The notes beneath the pieces are model-generated. The model saw nothing but the letters and a program-made list of their open reading frames with translations, was not told the DNA's origin and made no database searches. This document shows positions 1 through 11,993 of a stretch of 64,000 bases of DNA, in pieces (within the stretch, counting starts at the first letter, position 1; each line of letters starts with the position of its first letter). Origin of the DNA: Simmondsia chinensis (lineage: Eukaryota > Streptophyta > Magnoliopsida > Caryophyllales > Simmondsiaceae); NCBI GenBank assembly GCA_018398585.1, contig JAGTTD010000010.1, forward strand, positions 21,636,005-21,700,004. Direction: 5' to 3'. Both the position numbers and the translations under genes were made by a program.

Positions 1-421
1 AATTTTGCTCTATCTTCACATCTCCTCTCCCCCCGAGCCACCAAGAAAGATCCGAATTCTCACGAAGGCTAAAACACAAGTGGTTGGAGTATTGGAGAAT
101 TAAAACAAGACTCAAGTTGACATCAATCAAAGGAGTCATAAATCCATGAGATTTTCTTTCTCTTTTTCTTTTGAATCTTTGATTTGTAAAACTCTTATGG
201 AAGAGTAGACGTACAGTTTAGGAGAGAAGGACAAGCCGCCATCTAGATCCCGAATTTATATTTTATTTTTGATAATGACTTTTGTTATACTATTTTGCGC
301 ACCCCTGTGCGAAATTCTATATTTTAGAATAATTTTTCTTTTATTTTGCTAGTAGCCATGAGTTGATTTACCAATTTATTTGCATATTGTCTTGAGTTTA
401 TAGCCTAGATTATAGTATGAC
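1..421 (+). mobile_element. old Athila-like LTR, piece 1
   Basis: This stretch aligns by eye with the middle of the long LTR at 4934-6425. Shared landmarks are the 'gtggttggagt' block, the 'gtaaaactc' + 'gagtagac' block and 'tagcctaga' near the right end. The homology resumes at 4618-4933, 11994-12218 and 12813-12885, so one diverged LTR has been cut up by later insertions. The part to the left lies outside the window. No primer site follows its right end, so it is a 3' or solo LTR. Confidence 0.6.
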
Positions 422-912
422 TGTTGGAAAGCATACGGGAATAATGAGCAATCATTATATAATATCAGAATAAACAAAGAAATTAAATTGAGTTTAAGTG
501 AGGAATTTATTCTGACCTTTCAAAAGATGCAATCTCAATATGAATCACTTTTATCATCACAATTTTCAATCTTAAGCTTTCACAATATTTAAACTTATGT
601 CCAAAGTAATTAGACTTAACATGAATAGAAAGATCCCAAGCTTGAGAAGTGTAAATATCAAGCTTTAATGGGCAAGAGAATAAAACAATTGATGTAACTA
701 AATGAAGGCATAAATAAGATGAATAAATCAACTTTAAACAAGATAATAGAAGAGGAAGAATTGACCAAAGAAATGGTCGCGTCATGGAGAATCTGCTGCC
801 CTAAGTCGTTTTTGGCCCTATAGAGGTACAATAGGGTAAATGGCACTCCGACACCAGGGTTAGCACGACACCCACCTTAGTAGTGTACTCCAAGCAGAAG
901 GGTTGGCGTACG
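422..912. mobile_element. possible solo LTR, left piece
   Basis: This DNA interrupts the old LTR. It starts TGTTGGA and its right piece (4144-4617) ends TCCAATAATAACA, a TG...CA pair with inverted ends typical of an LTR. Removing the gag-only element nested in it leaves about 960 bp without coding potential. A clear target-site duplication was not seen, so the identity as a solo LTR is inferred from the ends and from the interruption alone. Confidence 0.35.
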
Positions 913-1400
913 TGTTATGATCCGAGAATCCGAGGCATGGGTTTAAATTGGCTAAAAGGCGAGAAAAGCTATTAGTGGTTAAAATTCTGTTTTTTTGGTC
1001 TGCTACTGCTGGTATTCTGCTGCTGCTGCTGGGCCGTTACTACTGCTGAGTTGTTGCTACTTTTTTTCTGAACTTGGCGCCAATAATAATGAGTTTAAGT
1101 GTTAGTTAGCTTAAATTCTAGATGCTTCTAAGTTGGTTAGTGAAATAAGTCTAGATTCATTGCATTAGCTTGTATTAGATTGCTATAAATAAATGATGGA
1201 TGTAATGTTCAGATTTAATCAATGAAAATTCATAAACAAATATCTCAATTTGAGATTAATTCTCTCTCTCATCTAACTCTCTCTATTTCTCATCCCCAAT
1301 TCTCTATTTCTCATCTAATCTCCTTTCTTTCTCATCTCAAATTCTCAATCTATCTCATTTTTACTTAGCTTATGTTTGGAAATCGATCCCGATCATAACA
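913..1400 (+). repeat. 5' LTR of gag-only element
   Basis: 488 bp, TG...CA. It contains a (CTG)n-rich stretch near 1008-1030 and a TC-rich segment downstream of the TATA box. It pairs with 3665-4143. Confidence 0.92.
1184..1191 (+). promoter_or_regulatory. LTR TATA box
   Basis: TATAAATA in the 5' LTR. The matching position of the 3' LTR lacks a 10-bp segment (ctataaataa), so only the 5' copy keeps the box. Promoter function is inferred from position and sequence. Confidence 0.6.
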
Positions 1401-1401
1401 A

Positions 1402-1414
1402 TTGGTATTAGAGC
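1402..1414 (+). other. primer-binding site, tRNA-Met type
   Basis: TTGGTATTAGAGC lies one base after the 5' LTR. It matches the usual plant initiator tRNA-Met complement TGGTATCAGAGC with one change. Confidence 0.85.
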
Positions 1415-1736
1415 CTCGTTTGGCTTCCAATCGAGGGCGTAATCCGAAAAAAAAAATTTGATCAAAATCAAAATCAGAAACTCCAATTCAGTGTTGTTCT
1501 CGCTGTATTGGTTCAAATTTCAGCCAGTTGAGGACAATCTGATCAAGATCATTCTGATCAGTTGCAGATCAGTTTTGATCAAGATCACTTCAGTTTTGAT
1601 TCACAAATTTGATCTAGACATTCAAAAAATATATATATATATATATAAATAGTTGATCAAATTCAGATTCTTGCAAATTCAGGACAACAGACTCATCAAA
1701 TCAGCATTGATCATTTACGATTGTGTAGTTCAAGAA

Positions 1737-3441
1737 TGGACTCCAATGCATTGGTGTGTTCCAGTGGTGTTCTCACGCGCGCTGCAGCTGCTCGTGCAGC
1801 AGCAATCCATCATATGCAGATGTTGTGAATGGTAGTTTAGACAGTGAACCGCAATTAGGCAATGCAATTGGAGCAAGAGCAACAAATGAGATGCAATATG
1901 TTACTAATGATCAGCTGGCGTTACAAATGGAGCTGCTTTTCAACTGGATCCAGTAGGAAATGAGGCAGGTGCTTAAGGAAAATGATCAAAGTAAGGAGGA
2001 TCTAAGGTCTCAACAATTTCAAGAATTGGAAGGAAAGATTCATGATCATGTGCAACATCAAATTCAAGGAGTTGAGGAGAAGATTTCAGTTAAGTTGAAT
2101 CAACAAGCTCAATAATTACAAGGACTCGAGGAAACGATAACCGATCAAGTGAACCAACAAGCATTGAACATTGAAGAGAAGATTAAGGAGTTGCGCAACC
2201 AAATTGATAAACAAGATGTGGCCTCTAAATCTGCTCCTATGTTGCCTGCAAGTCATGTAGTAAGACTTCCCGAGCTGCTTCAATCACAAGTTCCAGGCGC
2301 TGGAATTCATCTTTCTCATCCACAAGTTGATCCTCAAGATGTTACGGTAAACACAAGACCTCACGTACAGCTGCAAACTGAAGAAGACGGACCTCAACAT
2401 CAGGTTCCAGAAGCTCAAGAAGCTGACAGATTGCATGAACATCAATGGGAACAAGAGCATAGGCGATATGTGAGCATAAATTTTGATCAAAAGGAACATC
2501 CTTCAGATTTAGCAGGTCGTTTCCCTGGTTATGCAGCACCGAACAGATCACGGCATGAGAATGCAAGACACTTTGATCCATTTCATGATCGATCTCGCGC
2601 ACGACCTATTTTCTTGAATACCGGACACAATATTCATCAACCTGACATTGTTCAGCAGTACAACTCTGGGATAAATGCATCTGAATTTGTTATTAACCGA
2701 AGCAACGAAGTCTCTTATGGCAATAGAGGCAATGGCTTTCGACAACCTCGAGTTCAACTTGAAAAATTTGATGGAAAGCAACCTCACTCTTGGATAAGAA
2801 GATATGAGCAATATTTCCATTTTTATTCCATTCCCGATGATCAAAAGGTGGAATTGGTCGCGGTTTATCTCCAAGGGGATCACGAAGTTTGGTTTTACAG
2901 TCTATTGAGGAGCACTCCCGCTCTTACTTGGGACGAGTTCGTGACCGAGTTATGTGAGCGTTATGGTGATGGAGAAGTGGGTGATGTCGTGGAAAGCTTC
3001 AACAAGCTAACTTAAGTCACTACCGTGAAAGATTACATGACGAAATTTGAAAATCTTCGAGCCAGTATGATTACAATTGCACCTCGAGCCCCCGAGTCCT
3101 TTTATGTCTCAAGCTTCATCAGTGGACTAAAGCCTAGAATCAAGAACTTGGTAAAAGCACTTGAACCTACTTCCTTGTCTCAAGCTTTTGCAAAGGAAAA
3201 GTTGGTTGAGGCCACAGATTTAACATTCCTTGATCGGCCAAGGCATCGGGAAGAAAACTTCCAACATTATCACAAGGGGATTTATCACAAAGGGGTAGAT
3301 GAATGTAAAGATCCACGAAACATCGAGAAGGAGCCTCGACACCGCTGTTTTAAGTGTCATCAGTCTTATGTACCTGGTCATAAGTGCAATCCTAAATCTC
3401 TCATGGCAGCTAGAGGAGTTGATATTGAAGAGCAAACCTAA
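1737..3441 (+). pseudogene. Ty3/gypsy Gag, broken
   Basis: A possible start at 1737 gives an Ala-rich N terminus followed by a frameshift. From 1756 one reading frame continues, but with stop codons at 1954-1956, 2113-2115 and 3013-3015. The order is: a Gln/Glu-rich coiled-coil-like stretch (about 1957-2210), a linker, the retrotransposon Gag core (QPHSWIRRYEQYF, then LTWDEFVTELCERYGD) and a zinc knuckle CFKCHQSYVPGHKC near 3349. The Gag core matches that of the element at 29.8-30.8 kb. Several stops make it non-functional. The frame ends soon after the knuckle and nothing resembling protease follows. Confidence 0.85.
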
Positions 3442-3651
3442 AGCGATGAAAGTGCTACTGATGTTGATGGATCATTTCGGGATACCGGTAGTGAAGAAGA
3501 GGTTGACATCACAGTTCGAAGCAAGGAAGGAAGGAATGTGTTCAAGAAAATGTCAAAGTCCAAAGCCCTCCAGTTTCTAAAGGGCAATTTCTACAACAAG
3601 TGATCTTCAAGGTCTCAACTCTCTTCCATTCTTAAGGACAAAAATGTTTTC

Positions 3652-3664
3652 AAGGGGAAGGGAA
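3652..3664 (+). other. polypurine tract
   Basis: AAGGGGAAGGGAA abuts the 3' LTR, as expected for plus-strand priming. Confidence 0.85.
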
Positions 3665-4143
3665 TGTTATGATCCGAGAATTCGAGGCAAGGGTTTAAAT
3701 TGGCTAAAAGGCGAGAAAAGCTGTTAGTGGTTAAAATTCTATTTTTTTGGTCTGCTACTGCTGGTATTTTGTTGCTGCTGCTGGGCTGTTACTGCTGCTG
3801 AGTTGTTGCTGCTGTTTTTCTGAACTTGGTGCCAATAATAATGAGTTTAAGTGTTAGTTAGCTTAAATTCTAGATGCTTCTAAGTTGATTAGTGAAATAA
3901 GTCTAGATTCATTGCATTAGCTTGTATTAGATTGATGATGGATATAATGTTCAGATTTAATTAATGAAAATTCATAAACAAATATCTCAATTTGAGATTA
4001 ATTCTCTCTCTCATCTAACTCTCTCTATTTCTCATTCCCAATTCTCTATTTCTCATCTAATCTCCTTTCTTTCTCATCTCAAATTCTCAATCTATCTCAT
4101 TTTTTACTTAGCTTATGTTTGGGAATCGATCCCGATCATAACA
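3665..4143 (+). repeat. 3' LTR of gag-only element
   Basis: 479 bp. It is near-identical to 913-1400 apart from scattered substitutions and a 10-bp deletion that removes the TATA box. Confidence 0.92.
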
Positions 4144-4617
4144 GTACGCCCCAACTTGCTCAGTATTGGAGGAGAGAATTATTTTGAGAGAGAAAGAAAC
4201 CACAAAGTGGTGCAGTAGAAGTTGGAAGCGAAATGGCGAGCAGCGATGAGGATTCTCGGAGAAACGCCTAGAGCTGTAGGTTTTATAACCAACATGTACG
4301 CATAAGTAGGAGTATCAGATTTGAGTTGGACTCAAATTCAATTTAAATTAAAAAGATTTAAATATTTTGAATTGGGCGCAATTCAATTTTGAATTAAAAA
4401 GATTTAAATCTTTTGCTTACATGTTTGAGTTTCAAGTTTAAATCTTTTTATTTTATTTCATATTTTGAAAGACTTATCAAGGCAATATATTTATAGAGAA
4501 GAATTATAGTAGGTTAAGGAAAAAAATTTTGGACTTAGTATCCGACTACAATAAGGAAAGTGGCAGATTAAGGTATAACAAAATTGAAGCACACAACCCC
4601 AAATTCCAATAATAACA
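4144..4617. mobile_element. possible solo LTR, right piece
   Basis: Continues 422-912 after the nested element. It begins with the second GTACG copy, is AT-rich with repeated 'aaaagatttaaat' motifs, and ends near CCAATAATAACA. No gene is seen here. Confidence 0.35.
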
Positions 4618-4933
4618 TGCTCTTCATGAATGTAGTCGGGGTTTAGGTTGTACCCAACCTCAAATACAATTTTTATTCAAAATAATACTAAATTAAGAGT
4701 TACAAAGGAATTTGTTAGTGTTATTGAGATAATTCATGCTGCACCTAGAGTGATTAGATGGGTTATGCCCCTAGACTAATTCATTACCTTAAGCCCCAAC
4801 TTAAGTATTAATCCAGGTACAACATGAAATCATGTGTGACAAAGGAATTTAGTAGTGCTATTGAGATAATTCATACTACACCCAGAATGATTAGATGGGT
4901 TATGCCTTTAGACTTATTTATTACCTTACACCC
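4618..4933 (+). mobile_element. old Athila-like LTR, piece 2
   Basis: Homologous to the LTR at 4934-6425. The block 'gatgggttatgcc' + 'ttagact' occurs twice here (near 4757 and 4895), as it does inside both LTRs of the younger element (for example near 5917 and 6050). The younger element inserted at its right edge. Confidence 0.6.
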
Positions 4934-6425
4934 TGATGTGCCTTATATTTACAAATTTTATTCTTTATTCCTACAAAATATTCGGCTTTTACACAAGTAT
5001 TTTTGTTGTAATATAGGAATATTTAGGCTTGGAGTACAGCGGAGTGAACAAAAATGGAAAAACGGCAAAGTTAAGCATAATCGACACATATTTGAAGATT
5101 ACTTTCAGAAACCTGACCACGTGTGAAAAAGAATGACCAATCGGATTATAATTCGATAACCCAAATAGATTTCATGGATAGTTAATATATATATTATATA
5201 TATTATTATATTATATTATATTTATATAATATTATATATTATATTATATCATATATATATTTATACATTGATAAAAATAGAGGGAAGGAGGACGGCATAG
5301 GACCCGCAGAGCTTTCGTCTTTAAATACGCAAAAACCTAATTATTTGGGGATCTTTTGCCACGCCTCCTCTCCTCCTTTCCTTCCCGAAGCTGCTACGAG
5401 ATCCAAGGGGTTCAAACGCCGAAGCGGAGGTGGTTGGAGTGCTGGAAGAATCAAAGCAAAGATCAACATCAACGTCAATTGAGGGAGTCTTCAAGTCCTT
5501 AGTTTTTATTCATTGTTTTTATCTTTGTTAGATTTGAATGATGTGTAAAACTCCTATCGAGGAGTAGACTTGTAGTTTAGGGATGAAGGGCGGGTAGACG
5601 CCCATATCCCGGATTTATATTATGCTTTTGACAATGGATTTATGTTATGTTATATACGTATACCTGTGGGGGAATTTATGATTGTGTTTGGTAAGTCTTG
5701 TGTGCGCTTGTAGCCATGTTGAGATCTCCAAATTATTAGCGTTAGTCTACGAGCTTGTAGCCTAGACCATAACATAACTGGTTTTCACGCGTGGTTAGGG
5801 TTAAGGTTGTACCCAACCCTAAACACAATCCTTTATACAAATTAATATTTAATTAGGAGTGACAACGGAATTTGTTTGCGCTATTGAGATCATCCATGCC
5901 ACATTTAGGGTGATACGATGGGTTATGCCCTTAGACTAATTCATTACTCTGAACCTTAACTTAAGTATTAATACAGGTTTAATATTGAACTAAGAGCAAG
6001 AAAGGAATTAAGTAGTGCTAATGAGATAACCTATGCTACATGTAGGGTGATATTATAGGTTATGCCTTTAGACTAGTTCACTACTGTAAGCCCTAGTTAA
6101 ATATTAATCCAAGCTTAGTGCTTGCAGCCTAAGTCTCTTAAATTATTGTCATAGTAGAATATAATAACGGGACAAAACTAAAGTTACCCTGAATCCATTC
6201 CTTTAACTAATCTTAATTGAATTGGCAACTTTAGTTTATATTTAGTTTTATTAATTTAGTTAACAAATTCAAATTAACAAAACCCCGATTTCAACCGCTC
6301 CTTAATCTCTAAATCCGACTTAACTTCGATTCCCCTGTGGATACAACCCATATATCCAATTTAGCTATGACGATCTTGCACGCTTGCGAGTAGACGGTTT
6401 TAAAACACTCTTGTAAAACACATCA
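4934..6425 (+). repeat. 5' LTR of Athila-like element
   Basis: 1492 bp, including an AT dinucleotide-rich block at about 5190-5272 that is shorter in the other LTR. Confidence 0.85.
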
Positions 6426-6430
6426 AGTTT

Positions 6431-6449
6431 TTAGCGCCGTTGCCGGGGA
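6431..6449 (+). other. primer-binding site, tRNA-Asp type
   Basis: TAGCGCCGTTGCCGGGGA matches the complement of the plant tRNA-Asp 3' end (TGGCGCCGTTGCCGGGG) with one change. This is the usual primer choice of Athila/Tat elements. Confidence 0.85.
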
Positions 6450-6667
6450 ATTGGTAGGCCAAGTTGATTTAGAAATTATCGTGCTATTTATTTTCATTTT
6501 TATTCATTTAGTTATTCTTTTTTTTTAAAAAAAAACTTATTTATTTATCATTAGTTTATTTATTTATTCTATTTTCATTAATTTACTTTTCTATTTTATT
6601 TTTTTCTTTGTTTGTTGTTTATTTTTATTTATTTAATTTTTTATTTTTATTATTATTATTTTTTGGT

Positions 6668-7430
6668 ATGGCTAACTTTGCACCGCGTACGATTGGGGAC
6701 CACTTCATTCCCCAAACGTACGTCGCACCTGCCCGAGTCACATTACCCGCCGTGGGTAATGCAAACTTCGAAATTAAGCCTAAGATCATCAACATGCTTC
6801 CCGCTTTCTATGGAAAGCTGATGGAGAGCCCATATGAGCACCTTGATGCATTTATAGAAATTTGCAAAACTTGTTATTTTCAAGGTGTCTCAACTGATGC
6901 TGTTCGATTACGTCTTTTTTCCATTCTCGCTAAGGGATATAGCTAAAAGGTGGTTTCAGTATCTCTCGAGAGGTGAAATCACCACTTGGGCTAACCGCCA
7001 ACAAAAGTTCCTGATCAAGTTTTATCCTAAAGCCAGAAATATGGTTGTTAGGCGTGCAATCAACAATTTCGAACAAAGGATCGGGAACAATTTCATGAAA
7101 GTTGAGACAGATTCAAGGAGCTCCTTAGCAGTTGTCCCCACCACGAGTCATCCAAGTGGGCTCTAGTGCAACATTTTTATGATGGTCTCATTGCGTCCCA
7201 CAAACAAATGATTAATGCTTCATGTGGGGGAGCATTTAACCAATAGGATGAGAATGAAGCGTGGACCCTTTTTGAGTGTCTTAGTGAGCACTCTCTTGGC
7301 CAGGCTTCATCTGCTAGAATGTTTAGGGGAGGTGCACATGGTGTCTATGGGGGTGGCACCAAATGATGTCATCGCATTTAAGTTAGAAGCGCTAAGTAGG
7401 AAAATCGATTAGATCTTGGCATCTTAAGCC
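6668..7430 (+). pseudogene. Athila-type Gag, frameshifted
   Basis: Translation starts MANFAPRTIGDHFIPQ, then a Gag core with NFEIKPKIINMLPAFYG and HLDAFIEICKTCYFQGVS. The frame breaks near 6920; the next frame continues with FPFSLRDIAKRWFQYL and TTWANRQQKFLIKFYP. Around 7100-7190 another frame gives the remaining core (RFKELLSSCPHH, VQHFYDGL). The motif order is that of Athila Gag. At least two frameshifts and later stops make it a pseudogene. Everything is in the element's sense orientation. Confidence 0.85.
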
Positions 7431-8039
7431 AATCCTACTAACGTGCAGGGAATTAATGCTGCTGAGTCATCACATGGTGCTAACACCTATGGCATTTGTT
7501 CTAGTGCTGACCATTTTATATTTGACTGCCTTGACCTCACAATTTCCCAAATTTGTGCAAAAATAGGAATGTGGTATGTGCGGCGCAAGGCTTTTCAAAG
7601 AACAGAGACCCATTCTCAAACACCTACAATCCTGGATGGCGCAACCACCCGAATTTCTCATGAAGACATAGTGACCATCAGAATCCATCCACGGGACAAT
7701 AGAATTCCTGTATTGTAGGTAATGCACACCCTCCTGCCTTTTTGGGAGGGCAGAGGTATATTTCTCAACCTACCCTCCCCGTTTTACATGTTGACCCCCT
7801 CCTCCACCTCCAGGATATTCTTCTCAGTTCGAGGAGCATATGCTCATATTCATGGAGGATAATACACAACTGGTCAGGTCCCATTTTCAGTCCATAGCAA
7901 AATTAGAAGACTAGATAAGACAATTGACCCTAGCATTTCATAGGCAAGGGGAAGAGAGGTTACCTTCCTAACCTCTCACACTTCCAGAGGGTCAACTAAT
8001 TCTACCCTTAACCTACCTCCTCACGAGCAAGTTCAAGTT

Positions 8040-9086
8040 TTGTTAGTGTCTGGGGAGGGGAACCTTAATGATGTGGAGGTCGAGGTTGAGAATGAGAGCA
8101 CAGACCTCTCCCCCATTGTTGATAGGCAGGACCCACATGGTAGGTTTGCTGAACCTGCTGTCTCTTCTCCTTCGACCCTTATAGGACCAAAGAAGAAGGA
8201 CGATCAAAAGAGGACTGAGATGATAGATGTGTTTAAAGACATGAAGATCAACTTACCATTGATCGAAGTTATTAAACACATTCCTATGTATGCCAGATTC
8301 CTTAAGGACCTTTGCACCAAAAAGAAACGCGCGCAAGCGCATATCCTGAAGAAGGTCTGGCTCACCGAGAAGGTGAGCAGCATTGTTGCGTCGGGTGCGC
8401 CACCCAAGTTTCGAGACCCCGGAGCTTTTACAGTTTCATGTGTCTTAGGATAGCGTTACACCAGTAGAGCTTTACTCGATCTAGGAGCGAGTGTAAATCT
8501 CATCCCGTACTCAGTCTTTCAGGAATTGGGTTTATGAGACCTTAAGCCAACTAATGTTACACTTCAGCTGGCTGATAGGACACAACGGGTACCTTGGGGG
8601 CTAGTGGAATATGTACTTGTCAAGGTTGACAAGTTTGTTTTCCCTGTGGATTTTATTGTCTTAGATATGGACCCTACATCTAGGCAAAAGTGCAATGCTC
8701 CTATTATTCTAGGTCGGCTATTTCTAGCAACAACCGATGCTATTATTCACTGTAGGACGGGAGTGTTGGAGGTTTTTTTAGGAAACCTCAAGGGTAAATT
8801 GAAGGTCTCGAACTCTGTTCAGCACCCTGAGATTGAGGACAAGTTGGAATGCTACAGGGTTGATGATGTTGACTCCACTATAAGTGTGGAATGTAATAAT
8901 GTCCCTGTCTATATCAATAGTTATGTGTCATCACCTACATCTGGTATGATAGAGAGTTGTGACCCCAATGCTGGTAATGATTCCCTCCTTGATAGTTACG
9001 GGTCTAGAAACACTGTCGGGTTTGGGGATCGTCCCTGCTGGATCAACCTGAGTTCTATGGCAGACATTGCCTCGGATTTTGGTTGA
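8040..9086 (+). pseudogene. Athila-type Gag C-terminus and aspartic protease, broken
   Basis: 8040-8453 encodes the conserved Athila linker (FKDMKINLPLIEVIKHIP, YARFLKDLCTKKKR). After a stop at 8451-8453 the same frame gives ALLDLGASVNLIPYSVF, the Asp-Leu-Gly protease active-site region. A further stop lies at 8535-8537. From 8604 the segment with VDKFVFPVDFIVLDMD and IILGRLFLATTDAIIHC completes the protease fold. In Athila a reverse transcriptase should follow, but none does. Confidence 0.85.
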
Positions 9087-10614
9087 TCTCGTGTTCTAAA
9101 CTACGTCCGGCTGAAGACATTAACCTCAGTGCTCTTGGGAGGCAACCCAACCTACCTTTAGTTTTGTTTTAATTTGTTTTTCAGCATGAACTCTCTTTCA
9201 ATTGCAATCCTTTTGTTATCTCTCCCGTATTCACCTTGTTTCTCTTTTACTAAACGCTTGTATGATCCTTATTTCTAACACTACTATCAAGTCTATTTAA
9301 TATCCTGTCTTCAATGTCTTTGATTGCAGCTTGCTACTTTTGTCTTCCCTTTTGGATTTGCTCAACACGTGGCTGAATATTTCTACTCTCAAGTCGTCTC
9401 TTTCCTCTCCTTGTTTTTAATATAATTGATATGCATTGAGGACAATGCAAAGTTTGGGTTTAGAGATGGCCGATGAGAGTACACTTTTGTTTGTCCTTTT
9501 AAGCTTAATCTGGCTTAAATTAGCTACATTTTTAGTAGGAACGAGTATAGAGTTTGTGAGTTTCCTTGTAGATCAAATTTGAGATGTAGATGACGATTAG
9601 AATAGTTATGTAATGAGATTATTGTTGGAATGGACTTTTGAGTTCGTATTGTTGTCTTTTAACTTCTCAAAGAAATTAGTACTTTTCACCCTTAATTTTG
9701 TGACATATCTTACTGTTTAGATTGAAATAGTGGTAATAATTTTAGGAATTGGAATCCACCGTTCTACTTCAAGCAATGTTGAAAACGATTTACTATCACT
9801 TTATCTTGAGTATTTCCTTAAAAAAGAAAAAAAAGAAAAAAAGTGACTTGTTGATTCTTGTAGCCCCTGTGTCTCGAGCAAGCAAGCCCGTAGGGGTCTC
9901 TTAAAACCTGGTACCTTGAGCCAACTGGTTCGGGAGCTGCCGGTTGAAAGCTCGCTACAAGGGCCACATGGAAAGCTTAAAAAGAATCAACCCTTTAGGT
10001 CACTTTAATAAGGACTAATACCTAATTAAAAAAAAAGGGTATGTGCTAATGGATTAGGCTGTAAATTCCTTGGACTCAAGCCATTGGGTCCGTAGGGGTC
10101 TCTTAAAACCTAGTACCTGGAGCCAACTAGATTTGGAGCTGCCAGCCAAAAACTCGCTACATGAATCTAAGGGAGACACGTCTGATCGTAGAAAAAAAGA
10201 AAAAAAAAAAGAAGAGAAAAAAGAGGGGGAAAATAAGAGAGAAAAGAAAAGTTTTTCTAATTTCATTGTTGATTAACGGTGAAAGAGTTAGGATAATTGA
10301 TTTCTTTGTTTATTCTCTCTATTTTGCCTTAAACTTGGAGGTTTTGAAATAAGACAAAAGGAGGGGAGGGGGGGGTTGAGTTCTAAGCTCACTCACTAGT
10401 AAAAAGACTTAAACAACCGGAACTTGAGTTAGAACCAATACAATAATAGTGTAACATAAGGATTCTCTACTTTCAGGCACACCTTCAAAAATGGTCGGAC
10501 AATAATTTTCTCAAGCGACCCTTACCATTATATGCTCGACTAAATTTTTTTCATCATTGGCTAGTTTAAGTTGAATTTTGCTTCAGGACAAGTAAGAAGT
10601 GGGATTGGGGATGT
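9087..10614 (+). other. non-coding 3' region of Athila-like element
   Basis: No coding sequence was recognised. Landmarks familiar from Athila-type elements are 'cttgggaggcaaccca' near 9136 and 'gaggacaatgcaaagtttgg' near 9438. It also has two diverged copies of a roughly 75-bp block (see next entry), poly-A-rich and purine-rich stretches, and a purine-rich tract at about 10590-10611 that is the likely polypurine primer next to the 3' LTR. Confidence 0.7.
9884..10162 (+). repeat. direct duplication inside Athila-like 3' region
   Basis: 'gtaggggtctcttaaaacct' begins copies at about 9889 and 10092. Each runs about 70 bp to 'ctcgctaca', and they are separated by about 130 bp that includes short homopolymers. 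Function unknown. Confidence 0.75.
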
Positions 10615-11993
10615 TGATGTGCCTTATATTTTCCTATTTTATTCCTTATTCCTGTGAAATATTAGGCTTTTACACGTGTTTTTGTTGTAATCTAGATACA
10701 CTTAGGCTTGGAGCATGACGGAGCGAACAAAGATGGAAAAAGGCAAAGTTAAGCATAATCGAGGCATATTTGAAGATTACTTTGAGAAACTCGACTACGT
10801 GTGAAAAAGAAGGACCAATCGAATTATAATTCGGTAACCCAAATAGATTTCGTGTATATATATAGACACACACACACACATTGATATAAACAGAGGGAAG
10901 GAGGATGGCACAGGACCCGCAGAGCTTCCATTTTTAAATACGCAAAAACCTAATTATTTAGGATCTTTTGTCACACCTCCTCTCCTTCTCGAAGCCGCTA
11001 CGAGATCCAATGGGTTCTCAAACGCTGAAGTGCAGGTGGTCGGAGTGCTGGAAGGATCCAAGCAAGGATCAATGTCAACATCAATTGAGGGAGTTTTCAA
11101 GTCCTTAGTTTTTATTCATTATTTTTATCTTTGTTAGATTTGAATGATGTGTAAAACTCCTATGGAGGACTAGACTTGTAGTTTAGGGATGAAGGGTGCT
11201 TTTGACAATGGATTTATGTTACGTTATATACGCACCCCTGTGGGGAATTTATGATTGTGTTTGGTGTGTCTTGTGTGCGCACTTGTAGCCATGTTGAGAT
11301 CTCCAAATTATTAGTCTGCGAGCTTATAGCTTAGACCATAACATAACTAGTTTTCACGCGTGGTTAGGGTTGAGGTTGTACCCAACCCTAAACACAATCC
11401 TTTATACAAATTAATATTTAATTAGAAGTGATAAAGGAATTTGTTAGTGCTATTAAGATTATCCATGCTACACCTAGGGTGATATGATGGGTTATGCCCT
11501 TAGACTAGTTCATTACCCTAAAACCTAACTTCAGTATTAATACATGTTTAATATTGAACTAAGAGCAAGAAATGAATTAAGTAGTGCTAATGAGATAACC
11601 TATGCTACATGTTGTGATATGATAGGTTATGCCTTTAGACTAGTTCATTACCCTAAGCCCTAGTTTAAATATTAACCCAGACTTAGTGCTTGTAGCCTAA
11701 GCCTCCTAAATTATTGTCATAGTAGAATATAATGATGGGATACGAGTAAAGCTACCTTGAATCCATTCTCTGAACTAACCTTAATTGAATTGACAACTTT
11801 AATTTATATTTAGTTTTATTAATTTAGTTAACAAATTCAAATCAAAAAAACCCCGATTTTAACCGCTCCTTAATCTTTAAATCCGAGTTAACTCCGATTC
11901 TCTGTGGATATGACCCGTATGCCCAATTTAGCTAGGACGATTTCATACACTTGCGAGTAGACGGTTTTAAAACACTCTTTTTAAAACACATCA
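10615..11993 (+). repeat. 3' LTR of Athila-like element
   Basis: 1379 bp, collinear with 4934-6425. It has a short (CA)n at about 10864-10881 where the other LTR has a long AT block. Confidence 0.85.

Larger units (their letters stand above)
913..4143 (+). mobile_element. non-autonomous gag-only Ty3/gypsy element (LTRs 913-1400 and 3665-4143)
   Basis: A complete structure is visible. Two near-identical LTRs (488 and 479 bp) begin TGTTATGATC and end CATAACA. They are flanked by an exact 5-bp target-site duplication GTACG (908-912, 4144-4148). A tRNA-Met primer site follows the left LTR and a purine tract precedes the right one. The 2.26-kb interior encodes only a broken Gag; protease, reverse transcriptase, RNase H and integrase are all absent. 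Gag and the primer site resemble the chromovirus at 25873-31339, so a related autonomous element probably supplied its enzymes. Confidence 0.93.
4934..11993 (+). mobile_element. Athila-like Ty3/gypsy element, gag-pro only
   Basis: LTRs 4934-6425 (1492 bp) and 10615-11993 (1379 bp) start TGATGTGCC and end ACATCA. Flanks are CACCC and CACAC, a 4/5 target-site match. A tRNA-Asp primer site follows the left LTR. The interior holds a frameshifted Athila-type Gag (6668-7430), an Athila-type protease region (8040-9086) and then 1.5 kb of non-coding DNA. RT, RNase H and integrase are missing. It inserted into an older LTR of the same broad type. Confidence 0.88.

Noticed and set aside
10070..10352. 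Short Lys-rich open frames
   Set aside because: They come from an A/G-rich low-complexity stretch inside the Athila-like element.
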